NCBI GenBank assembly: GCA_964384805.1
Contig: CAYLLO010000019.1
Location: 1-24,732, forward strand
Direction: 5' to 3'
DNA: 24,732 nucleotides
Source of the DNA: HGM10611 sp964384805
GTDB taxonomy: Bacteria; Bacillota_I; Bacilli_A; ML615J-28; CAG-313
Part shown: in pieces, positions 7,111 through 14,761 of the stretch
Layout of the letters: each line of letters begins with the position of its first letter
How positions within the stretch are numbered: the stretch's first letter is position 1
Program-made: the position numbers and the translations under genes
Notes under the pieces: generated by a model
Database searches by the model: none
Told to the model about the DNA's origin: nothing
Seen by the model: the letters and a program-made list of their open reading frames with translations, nothing else

Positions 7111-7996
7111 AGGTAAATCCCTCCCCATGCACTTCACTAGCTTTAGTAACAAAAATAAACGCTTGAGGATCAATCTCTAAAGCTATTGATCTTAAAAAAT
7201 AATATTCTCTTGTTGTTAAAACACATAACAAAGTCTTTTTATCTTCCAAAGTATAACCCCCACGTGAATAAATTTCGGTTACTCCACGATTAAGTTTATG
7301 ATATATTTGTTGTTTCATTTCTTCACATTTACTAGTTACAACATAAGCCGCTCGGGCATTAAAACCGCCGAAAACGATACTATCCATAACAATTCCTGAT
7401 ATTACTGTATATGCAATACCATAAAGAATTAATAAAATAGAAGGAAGAGAACTATATCCTGTAATAGCTCCGACAACAATTATTAATCCATCAGTAATGA
7501 CTAAAGAAACCGATAAAGGTATTTTAAAATACTTTAACATAATCATTTGAAGAATATCTATTCCTCCTGTCGAGGCACCATAACGCATTGCTAATCCTAA
7601 ACCGATTCCCATAATTAAACTTGCCCCTATTACTAAAATAAAGATATCGGTACTAAAAATGGGATACCAATCATCAGGAATAACCAGTTCTAGAACAAAG
7701 GAGTAAATAGGAAAAGCGATTGTTCCATATATCGTTTTGATAAAAAATCCTTTACCTAAAAATATTAAACCTATTATTAGCAAAATAATATTAACCACTA
7801 AAATAATAAGAGAACTAGGAACTTTTTCACCAAAAACATTTTTAAGAATAACTCCGATTCCACTGACCCCTCCAAAAATAAAATCATTACGATCTAGGAA
7901 AAAAGCAAATGAAAAAGCAACCAGAAAAACTCCAAGATTAATTAATAAGAATTCTTTAATTTTCTTTTTATTTAAAAAAATTTTTTTTGCATTCAT
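7091..7996 (-). CDS. YitT family membrane protein (DUF161/DUF2179)
   Basis: 301 residues. The first about 215 residues hold five or six hydrophobic segments with the YitT signature (…GGVSGIGVILKN…, …MRYGASTGGIDILQM…). The last 80 residues form the soluble DUF2179 domain, ending in IFVTKASEVHGEGF, typical of the family. It is an inner-membrane protein of unknown transport or sensing role. The ATG follows AAGGTG at 5-6 bases. It lies 26 bases after prfB and overlaps recX, so prfB-yitT-recX read as one unit. Confidence 0.88.
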   Translation of the reverse strand: MNAKKIFLNKKKIKEFLLINLGVFLVAFSFAFFLDRNDFIFGGVSGIGVILKNVFGEKVPSSLIILVVNIILLIIGLIFLGKGFFIKTIYGTIAFPIYSFVLELVIPDDWYPIFSTDIFILVIGASLIMGIGLGLAMRYGASTGGIDILQMIMLKYFKIPLSVSLVITDGLIIVVGAITGYSSLPSILLILYGIAYTVISGIVMDSIVFGGFNARAAYVVTSKCEEMKQQIYHKLNRGVTEIYSRGGYTLEDKKTLLCVLTTREYYFLRSIALEIDPQAFIFVTKASEVHGEGFTYEHDSR

Positions 7997-8022
7997 AATT
8001 TCACCTTTATTCTTATTATTAT

Positions 8023-9114
8023 CTAAACTTTAGTAATATATTTCAAATATGCATCAATAAATACATCTAAATCTCCATCTAAAACATTATTAGGGTTAGA
8101 TGATTCAACATTTGTTCGATGATCTTTAACCATTGCGTAAGGATGTAATACATAACTTCTAATTTGACTTCCAAAAGCATTGTCATCAATTATCCCACTA
8201 ATTCCCTCAAGTTTAGTTTTTTGTTTTGCTTCTTCCATAAGATATAGTTTGGCTTTTAAAACTTGCATCGCTTTTTCGCGATTTTGAATTTGACTTCGTT
8301 CATTTTGACACGATACAACTATTCCGGTTGGTAAATGGGTAATTCGTACCGCTGAATCGGTTTTATTAACGTGTTGCCCACCAGCCCCACTTGAACGATA
8401 AGTATCTATTCGTAAATCATTTTCATTAATCTCTACATCTAAGGCCGTTTCAATTTCAGGCGTTACGTGACATGCCGAAAAACTAGTGTGTCGTCTAGCG
8501 TTAGAGTCAAAGGGAGAAATACGAACTAATCGATGTACTCCATTCTCACTTTTTAAAATACCATAAGCATTTTTCCCTTTGATTAAAAAGGAAACACTTT
8601 TAATTCCCGCATCAAGTGCTTCTTGATAATCTAAAAGTTCAAATCCAAAGCCTCTTCTTTCAGCAAAACGTTTATACATTCGGTAAAGCATTAGAGTCCA
8701 ATCTTGTGATTCGGTTCCTCCTGCTCCGGGATGTAATTCCACAATGGCATTATTTTTATCATACTCACCACTCAATAAAAGTTTTTCTTCAAATAATTGT
8801 ACCCTTTTATCAATTTTTTTAATTAGTCCGTCTGCTTCTTGATAAAGTTCTTCATCATCTAATTCTAACATCATTTTTAGTTCTTCTAAATTATTTTCCA
8901 ATTCTTGATAAGATGATAGAGTATCTTTGTATTCATTGCAAGTGTTAATTATTTTGGTTGCTTCATCTCCATCATTCCAAAAGTTAGATGCTGACATTTT
9001 TTCTTCTAGGATTGCGATTTCTTTTTGTAAAGAAGAAGGATTAATAACTTTTTCCATTGATATTATTTTATTTTTTAATTCATTTGTATATTTAACAATT
9101 TCAAACTTTTCCAT
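8023..9114 (-). CDS. prfB: Peptide chain release factor 2
   Basis: 363 residues, normal RF2 length. RF2 reads UAA and UGA stop codons and triggers peptide release on the ribosome. The stop-reading SPF motif is at 200-202 (RISPFDSNARRHTSF) and the peptidyl-hydrolysis GGQ at 245-247 (SSGAGGQHVNKTDSAVRITH). The ATG at 9114 follows GAGGTG. The frame is continuous from start to end: the programmed +1 frameshift site (CUU UGA near codon 25) seen in many bacteria is absent. It lies downstream of secA, as in many Bacilli. Confidence 0.95.
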   Translation of the reverse strand: MEKFEIVKYTNELKNKIISMEKVINPSSLQKEIAILEEKMSASNFWNDGDEATKIINTCNEYKDTLSSYQELENNLEELKMMLELDDEELYQEADGLIKKIDKRVQLFEEKLLLSGEYDKNNAIVELHPGAGGTESQDWTLMLYRMYKRFAERRGFGFELLDYQEALDAGIKSVSFLIKGKNAYGILKSENGVHRLVRISPFDSNARRHTSFSACHVTPEIETALDVEINENDLRIDTYRSSGAGGQHVNKTDSAVRITHLPTGIVVSCQNERSQIQNREKAMQVLKAKLYLMEEAKQKTKLEGISGIIDDNAFGSQIRSYVLHPYAMVKDHRTNVESSNPNNVLDGDLDVFIDAYLKYITKV

Positions 9115-9131
9115 ATTTTCTCACCTCTTGA

Positions 9132-9161
9132 GAAAGAAAACTCAAAGAAATCTTTGAGTTT
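9132..9161 (-). terminator. Terminator between secA and prfB
   Basis: An 11-bp perfect inverted repeat, AAACTCAAAGA-AA-TCTTTGAGTTT (9138-9161), followed on the minus strand by TTTTCTTTC, 13 bases after the secA stop. The U-run is interrupted, so some read-through into prfB is plausible; no separate prfB promoter was found. Confidence 0.7.
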
Positions 9162-9174
9162 AATCTTTTAATGT

Positions 9175-11688
9175 CTATTTTTGACCACAACAATGTTTGT
9201 ATTTTCGTCCAGATCCACAAGGACAAGGATCATTACGTCCTACCTTTTCTGCGGCTTTAACTGGACGACGTTTAGTCGTTTCTTCTGACCCACCTGATGT
9301 TCCAGTTGGTTTAGCTACTTCTTCACGTTGTAAGTTTTGTTGTACTTGAGCACGATTTACTACTTGTACGACCTCATCTTCAATTCCACAAATCATATTA
9401 TTGAACATTTCAAATCCAATTTCTTGATATTCACGAAGAGGATTCAACTGAGCATAGGATTGTAAACGAATACTTTGACGAAGAGAACTCATTTGGTCAA
9501 TATGTTCCATCCAATAACGGTCAATAATTCTTAATAAAACTACTTTTAAGAATTCTCTAAATTGTTCTAAAGGAACAATATCTTTCTTTTCTTGTAATCC
9601 TTCATGAAATTTATCTAAAACATATTGTTGTAACTCTTGAATATTTTTGTTTTCAAATTCTTCTTCTTCAATATTAGTAATATTAAAGAACATTCTAACA
9701 AATTCTTTCATGAAACGTTCCATATCTAGACTTTCAATTTTATGATCAATAGTAAAATATTGAGGAATTTTTCTTGTAACTACTGAATCCATCATTTTAA
9801 GAACAACTGGTTCCATATCTTCTAAGAATAAAATATCATTACGTTGTTTATAAATAACTTCTCTTTGTTTCCGTAATACTTCATCATATTCTACAACACT
9901 TTTACGATTATCAAAGTTATATCCTTCAACTTTACGTTGAGCACTTTCAATAAATTTAGATAAAACTTTCATTTGAAGTGGTAATTCATTACCTTCTTCA
10001 TCTTTTTCTTTACCTGTTCCCATATTAACAATCATTTTAAATCGATCACTACCGAACCGTTTTAATAAATCATCTTCAGCAGATAAATAAAAGCAACTAT
10101 AACCAGGATCTCCTTGACGACCACTACGTCCTCTTAATTGATTATCAATACGCCGTGATTCATGACGTTCTGTCCCAATAACCGCAAGTCCGCCAAGTTC
10201 AACAACTCCCTCACCAAGTTTAATATCAGTTCCCCGTCCAGCCATGTTGGTTGCAATAGTGACAGCCCCTTTTTCTCCAGCTTTCGCAACAATTTCAGCT
10301 TCGCGTTCGTGTTGTTTAGCATTTAAAACATTGTGAGGAATTCCTCTTTTTTTAAGTAAACTTGATAGTAATTCACTAGTTTCAATTGAAATTGTCCCAA
10401 CTAAAACTGGTTGTCCTTTTTTATGACGTTTATCAATATCTTTGGCGATTGCCTTGAATTTTCCTTCCATTGTCGCAAACATAACATCTTCATCATCAAT
10501 TCTTCGAATTGGTGCATTAGTTGGAATTTCTACAACAAACATATTATAGATATTTCTAAATTCTTCTTCTTCGGTTTTAGCTGTTCCGGTCATTCCTGCC
10601 AATTTTTTATACATTCTAAAGTAGTTTTGGAAAGTTATTGTCGCAAGAGTTCTAGTTTCTTTTTTAATTTCAACATGTTCTTTAGCCTCAATTGCTTGAT
10701 GAAGTCCTTCGCTCCATTGACGACCATGCATTAAACGACCAGTGAAGGGGTCTACAATAACAATTGTTCCGTCTTGAACAACATAATCAACATCAACAAA
10801 CATTGTATAGTTAGCTTTTAAGGCATTATTAATCCGATGTACTAAGTTAACATATTTAACATCATATAAATTTTCAAGTCCAAAGAACTTTTCGGCTTTA
10901 GCAATCCCATTCTCATTTAATGATATATGTTTAGATTTAACATCAATATCATAATCCTCTTCGGTTAATCCTCTAGCAAAGGTATTAGCCTGAGCATAAA
11001 GATTAGCTCCTGTTTTTTCACCACCTGAAATGATTAATGGGGTTCTAGCCTCATCTACTAAAATAGAGTCAACTTCATCCACAATCGCAAAATTTAAAGG
11101 TCGTTGAACCATTTTTTCTCCATGAATAACCATATGATCTCTTAAGTAATCAAATCCTAATTCATTATTAGTGGAATAGGTAATATCCGCCCGATATTGA
11201 ACTTGTTTTTCTTCACTTGTCATATCACGTAAGTTTAATCCAACTGTTAATCCTAAAAAACGATGAACTGCTCCCATTTCTGTGGCATCACGATTAGCTA
11301 AATATTCATTAACGGTAACAATATGAACTCCTAAACCACTTAAAGCATTAAGATAAGCAACTAAAACAGAAGTTAAAGTTTTACCTTCACCTGTTTTCAT
11401 TTCCGCAATATTCCCAAAGTGCATAGCTGCTGCCCCAATGATTTGGACCTTATAGGCTCTAAGTCCTAAAACTCTAGCCGCCGCCTCACGAGCAGTGGCG
11501 AAAGCCTCAATCATAATATCATCTAAAGTTTTACCATTTGCTAATAATTCCTTAAATTCAATAGTTTTATTTTGTAATGCTTCATCTGTTAAGTTTTTAT
11601 ATTCTTCTTCAAGATTCAAAACTTTATCGGCAATTTCTTCACATTTTTTAAATTCTTTATATGTAGGATCAAATAATTTTTTTAACAT
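9175..11688 (-). CDS. secA: Preprotein translocase ATPase SecA
   Basis: 837 residues. SecA drives secretory preproteins through SecYEG using ATP. The Walker A motif MKTGEGKT is at 97-104, the DEVD Walker B box at 204-207 followed by ILVDEARTPLIISG, and the second helicase half has TNMAGRGTDI and QLRGRSGRQGDPG. The C-terminus has the zinc-binding tail NDPCPCGSGRKYKHCC. A ribosome site of the AAAGGTAGG type precedes the ATG. It is essential and should serve the secreted proteins in this window. The gene normally next to it, hpf, is separated here by the Big2/barnase-like lipoprotein gene. Confidence 0.98.
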   Translation of the reverse strand: MLKKLFDPTYKEFKKCEEIADKVLNLEEEYKNLTDEALQNKTIEFKELLANGKTLDDIMIEAFATAREAAARVLGLRAYKVQIIGAAAMHFGNIAEMKTGEGKTLTSVLVAYLNALSGLGVHIVTVNEYLANRDATEMGAVHRFLGLTVGLNLRDMTSEEKQVQYRADITYSTNNELGFDYLRDHMVIHGEKMVQRPLNFAIVDEVDSILVDEARTPLIISGGEKTGANLYAQANTFARGLTEEDYDIDVKSKHISLNENGIAKAEKFFGLENLYDVKYVNLVHRINNALKANYTMFVDVDYVVQDGTIVIVDPFTGRLMHGRQWSEGLHQAIEAKEHVEIKKETRTLATITFQNYFRMYKKLAGMTGTAKTEEEEFRNIYNMFVVEIPTNAPIRRIDDEDVMFATMEGKFKAIAKDIDKRHKKGQPVLVGTISIETSELLSSLLKKRGIPHNVLNAKQHEREAEIVAKAGEKGAVTIATNMAGRGTDIKLGEGVVELGGLAVIGTERHESRRIDNQLRGRSGRQGDPGYSCFYLSAEDDLLKRFGSDRFKMIVNMGTGKEKDEEGNELPLQMKVLSKFIESAQRKVEGYNFDNRKSVVEYDEVLRKQREVIYKQRNDILFLEDMEPVVLKMMDSVVTRKIPQYFTIDHKIESLDMERFMKEFVRMFFNITNIEEEEFENKNIQELQQYVLDKFHEGLQEKKDIVPLEQFREFLKVVLLRIIDRYWMEHIDQMSSLRQSIRLQSYAQLNPLREYQEIGFEMFNNMICGIEDEVVQVVNRAQVQQNLQREEVAKPTGTSGGSEETTKRRPVKAAEKVGRNDPCPCGSGRKYKHCCGQK

Positions 11689-11716
11689 ACGTTACCTACC
11701 TTTCTATCTATTATAT

Positions 11717-11745
11717 ATAATACCACTTTTTGTTAATTTTATCAA
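11717..11745 (-). promoter_or_regulatory. Promoter of secA
   Basis: Minus strand: TTGATA (11745-11740), 17-base spacer, TATTAT (11722-11717) with a TG dinucleotide one base upstream (extended -10). It lies between the stop of the Big2/barnase-like gene and secA, with no terminator visible between them. Confidence 0.6.
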
Positions 11746-11758
11746 GCAATAATAATAA

Positions 11759-13219
11759 TTAACAAACAAATTCTAATTCTTTTTTATTTTTGATATAAAC
11801 AAGAGGTTGTTTATTTTCTTCTTTACTGAAAGTATTTTTTAAATTTAAAGCTTCTTTAGTAAAATTTTTTAAAATGATTTCTACATAAGGGGTAGGATTA
11901 TAATCCTTTTTACTAGATAATGTTCCTCCGCCAGTAATATTGCCAAACATTTTACCCCACCCACCTTTATAGTTCAAATACTCTTGAAAGTCATTATAGT
12001 GATTGTAAGTATAAAAAACATATTTTTCATTAATATCGATAATTTTATCACCATTTTCATCATAGCGACTATAAACAATGCGGGCTGCTCCTCTAGTAAT
12101 ATCCTTACCATCATTATAAGGAGCACTATCATACCACAAATCTGTTTCGCCATTAGTTCCTAAATCAATTTCATAATACTCCAACTCTCCTCCACAACCA
12201 CTAATATTAGGTAATTGTGGTTCATAAGGATATTTGGAAGTATTACCACTAAACTGACTATTATTAAGTCTTAGGTATGCTCCCCAAATACTACTTGAAG
12301 GATTGGCAGATTTTTTGCTAGTATAATTAGCCGGTATATCTCCAAAAGCAAAGACGTATGCCGCAACATCTTCTAATGTTACATATCCACCGCCTTTATA
12401 GATGGTTTTCACGATTTCTCCATAAGCATCAACTACTAAATAAGTATTACCATCTGCTGAATAATAACAATAGCTGTTCTTTAAGTATAACCCGTTTTCC
12501 ATCGGTTGATATTCGGAGATAGTTGGCATTACTTCTTGTTCACTAATGGCACCAGACATAAATCCGTGTAAGGAACGATAATAAGCATCCATATAACTTG
12601 TTGCTTCTTGATAATTACTATAGAACTCTTGTTTACTCATATTTGTATATGGATCTGTCAAAAGTTCTTCTATTTCAATTGTGATAGTATTACTAACTGT
12701 ATCACCAACACTAGCATTAATACTAACTTTCCCCATAGCCTTTGCTGATAAGACATTACCATTTAAAGAGGCATATTCGCTACCACTAACAATATTGTAT
12801 ACTACTTCATTTTGAAAAGTTGACGGCGTTACAATTGCCTCTAAACGAATAGTACTACCGACTGTTAAAATATTTTGTGTAGTAATTAAATTAATAGTTA
12901 CCTTATTAGAATTAACAACTTGAATTTGAATAATATCCGAATAATTATTGGCAGAAGCAATAACTGATGATACCCCTTCTTTGATACCAGTTACTAATCC
13001 ATCAGCATCAACAGTAACACTTTCTCCCGTTACTAACCACTTAACCGCATCCGTAATACCAGTTGTCTTATTAACACCTAATTGGATAGATTCACCAACA
13101 TTTATAGTTAAGTTTTCTCCATTAGTAATAGTTAACGATTCAATATTTAACACACAACCACAAAGAAGTAGACTCAACATTATTAACAAACTTAAAAATA
13201 TCTTTTTTAGCTTTTTCAA
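11759..13219 (-). CDS. Lipoprotein with Big2 domains and a barnase-like ribonuclease domain
   Basis: 486 residues. The signal peptide ends in LCGC, so C22 is the likely lipid anchor and the protein is extracellular. Residues about 26-105 and 106-185 are two Big2 (bacterial Ig-like) domains. Residues about 280-415 align by eye with barnase: VAAYVFAFGDIPANYTSKKS matches barnase VADYLQTYHKLPDNYITKSE. Catalytic equivalents are K302 (K27), E350 (E73), R376 and R380 (R83 and R87, same spacing of four) and H407 (H102); E333 may match guanine-binding E60. Between R380 and H407 is a perfect EF-hand-like loop DENGDKIIDINE (387-398). The start is TTG at 13219, six bases after GGAGGT. No barstar is seen nearby. 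The ribonuclease call is my manual alignment, not a search. Confidence 0.7.
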   Translation of the reverse strand: MKKLKKIFLSLLIMLSLLLCGCVLNIESLTITNGENLTINVGESIQLGVNKTTGITDAVKWLVTGESVTVDADGLVTGIKEGVSSVIASANNYSDIIQIQVVNSNKVTINLITTQNILTVGSTIRLEAIVTPSTFQNEVVYNIVSGSEYASLNGNVLSAKAMGKVSINASVGDTVSNTITIEIEELLTDPYTNMSKQEFYSNYQEATSYMDAYYRSLHGFMSGAISEQEVMPTISEYQPMENGLYLKNSYCYYSADGNTYLVVDAYGEIVKTIYKGGGYVTLEDVAAYVFAFGDIPANYTSKKSANPSSSIWGAYLRLNNSQFSGNTSKYPYEPQLPNISGCGGELEYYEIDLGTNGETDLWYDSAPYNDGKDITRGAARIVYSRYDENGDKIIDINEKYVFYTYNHYNDFQEYLNYKGGWGKMFGNITGGGTLSSKKDYNPTPYVEIILKNFTKEALNLKNTFSKEENKQPLVYIKNKKELEFVC

Positions 13220-13248
13220 AACAATACCTCCAGTATAAATCCTTACTT

Positions 13249-13278
13249 ATTATAACAAATATCTTTAAAATTTAACAA
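13249..13278 (-). promoter_or_regulatory. Promoter of the Big2/barnase-like gene
   Basis: Minus strand: TTGTTA (13278-13273), 18-base spacer, extended -10 TGTTATAAT with the hexamer at 13254-13249. The gene therefore has its own promoter and is separated from hpf by a terminator. Confidence 0.6.
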
Positions 13279-13375
13279 TAATATGCCAATTAAAATTAAT
13301 CTAGACTTTAATTTACTTCCAATAAAGATTATTTTCCCAAATTAAAATAGTTCACATTTCTTTTTAATAGGTAAC

Positions 13376-13400
13376 TAAAAAGGAAAGCAACAGCTTTCCT
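13376..13400 (-). terminator. Terminator of hpf
   Basis: Perfect 8-bp stem AGGAAAGC / GCTTTCCT with a four-base loop, followed on the minus strand by five T residues. The hpf stop codon TAG lies within the upstream arm. Confidence 0.8.
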
Positions 13401-13941
13401 ACTTAACTCTCATTGTTCCATAGTTACCATCTTCACGAAGATAAATCAAAGTAACTTTGTGATCCTCTTCATTAATAAACATATAAAAATCATGTTCTAA
13501 TAATTCTAATTGTAACATTGCTTCATCAACACTCATAACTTGAAGATCAATTTCTTTTTGACGCACTACTTCTCCATCGGTTTCTTCAGCATCTCGTTTT
13601 TCAAATTGTTCACTAAAATATGCTGAAACGCCTTCTCTTGACCGAATGATTGAATTAATCTTTTTACGATGCTTTAGTAATTGTTGTTCTAATTTACTTA
13701 TACAACTATCTACTGAGTTAAACATATCATCCGTAGTAGCTTCAGCTCTTAAGATTAAATGTTTAGTCGGAATGGTGATTTCTACCTCCTTATTATCGCC
13801 ATATTCTTTACAAACGACATTTACAGACAAACCATCAGTATTATTGAAAAGCTTTACGAAAACTTCAATTTTTTCTTCAATGTATTTTCTAAGACCTGGC
13901 TTTACTTCAAATTTGTTTTTACCATGAATGTTCATTTTCAT
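13399..13941 (-). CDS. hpf: Long-form ribosome hibernation promoting factor
   Basis: 180 residues, the long HPF form. It binds the 30S decoding region and dimerises ribosomes into inactive 100S particles in slow growth. The N-terminal domain (1 to about 105) has the HPF pattern with many basic residues, ending in KHRKKINSIIRSR. The C-terminal dimerisation domain follows a linker (KEIDLQVMSVDEAMLQLELL) and ends in the typical YLREDGNYGTMR. AAGGAGG seven bases before the ATG sets the start. Its usual Bacilli neighbour, secA, is displaced by one inserted gene. Confidence 0.95.
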   Translation of the reverse strand: MKMNIHGKNKFEVKPGLRKYIEEKIEVFVKLFNNTDGLSVNVVCKEYGDNKEVEITIPTKHLILRAEATTDDMFNSVDSCISKLEQQLLKHRKKINSIIRSREGVSAYFSEQFEKRDAEETDGEVVRQKEIDLQVMSVDEAMLQLELLEHDFYMFINEEDHKVTLIYLREDGNYGTMRVK

Positions 13942-13969
13942 AAATTGTCCTCCTTAAAATTTAATCTTT

Positions 13970-14023
13970 TGTCAAACATCTTTGACATTTATATTATACC
14001 ATAAAAACGTTTACATTAGTCAA
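13970..14023 (-). promoter_or_regulatory. Promoter of hpf with a 5'-end inverted repeat
   Basis: Minus strand: extended -10 TGGTATAAT (hexamer 13998-13993) with TTGACT at 14023-14018, a long 19-base spacer. The inverted repeat TGTCAAA-CATC-TTTGACA (13970-13987) begins almost at the predicted start, so it could be an operator or a 5' stem-loop in the mRNA. The -35 box lies inside the stop region of the 91-residue gene. Confidence 0.5.
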
Positions 14024-14291
14024 TTATTACAATAATTTTTATAAAATTATCTTTTTCTAATTCCAAATATTCGTTTAATTCTTGATACATTTGTCCTATA
14101 TTGTCAAACCATAGCAAAATATATTCCCCATACATTGCTAGTTTAAATAATAAAGAGATCCTTGGACTAAATAACTTTTCAGTTTCTTGATCTAAGTTTT
14201 GATACATTAAGACTTTGGTATATCCTATAAAAAATTCATCTATTACTGGTTTATACTGATTAATTTTAAAGAGATTATTAAATGTTCGCAT
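14016..14291 (-). CDS. Hypothetical protein, 91 residues
   Basis: I do not recognise this protein. It is rich in aromatic and hydrophobic residues (Tyr, Phe, Leu, Ile) with acidic stretches near the end (NEYLELEKDNF) and finishes in a hydrophobic strand IKIIVIID. It has no signal peptide or clear membrane helix. The ATG at 14291 is the first possible start after an in-frame TAG, but its AGGA lies almost against the start codon, so translation may be weak. It sits between the atp operon terminator and hpf; no promoter of its own was found. It does not show the barstar motif. Confidence 0.55.
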   Translation of the reverse strand: MRTFNNLFKINQYKPVIDEFFIGYTKVLMYQNLDQETEKLFSPRISLLFKLAMYGEYILLWFDNIGQMYQELNEYLELEKDNFIKIIVIID

Positions 14292-14311
14292 ATCCTATTT
14301 TAGCATTTTTG

Positions 14312-14351
14312 GTCAAATAAAAAAGGTTAATTGTTCATTATTAACCCTTTT
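14312..14351 (-). terminator. Terminator of the atp operon
   Basis: Minus strand AAAAGGGTTAAT and ATTAACCTTTT form an 11-bp stem with one bulged G, followed by TTTTTTATTTG, 17 bases after the atpC stop codon. Confidence 0.8.
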
Positions 14352-14367
14352 CTTCATTTTTCGCTAA

Positions 14368-14760
14368 TTACAAACTACCTGTTTTCATTTCTTTAATTGA
14401 TTTAGCTAAATCTTTCTCCATTTTCGTAAAATCAATTAGTTTACGGGTATTGTCTTGCTTTTGTTTGATTCGTCCAAGTTTAAAATTTTTCTTTGCTTCA
14501 TCTAAAGTTTGACCTACAGATGCTTCTTGGGCAATCACTGTTACAATATTATGGTTTTGTTCTAAAATGGCTCCTGATAGATAATAATATAATTCTTCAT
14601 CTTTAAGAACTTTCTTTAAAAAGCCTTCTTTAATTGGCACGACTACAGGAATATGATTTTCTAATATTCCCATTTGTCCAGCATTTCCGTCGATGACAAG
14701 ATAATCAATTTCCCCGTCAAAAAGTGTCCCTTTAGGAGTTACAATAGATAATGTTAACAT
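14368..14760 (-). CDS. atpC: ATP synthase F1 epsilon subunit
   Basis: 130 residues, usual length. The subunit sits in the central stalk and can inhibit ATP hydrolysis. The N-terminal beta-sandwich is recognisable (LSIVTPKGTLFDGEIDYLVI…GQMGILENHIPVV…PI), followed by a helical hairpin from about residue 85. It begins one base after atpD ends and is the last gene before the operon terminator. Confidence 0.95.
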   Translation of the reverse strand: MLTLSIVTPKGTLFDGEIDYLVIDGNAGQMGILENHIPVVVPIKEGFLKKVLKDEELYYYLSGAILEQNHNIVTVIAQEASVGQTLDEAKKNFKLGRIKQKQDNTRKLIDFTKMEKDLAKSIKEMKTGSL

Positions 14761-14761
14761 T

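Noticed and set aside
7111..7173. Longer recX start
   Set aside because: It would overlap the YitT-like gene by more than 80 bases and has no ribosome site; GGGAGG fits the ATG at 7110.
14016..14291. Barstar-like inhibitor for the barnase-like lipoprotein
   Set aside because: Only the last strand looks faintly similar; the barstar core motif around the YYGxNLDAL region is missing, and the gene is not adjacent to the lipoprotein gene.
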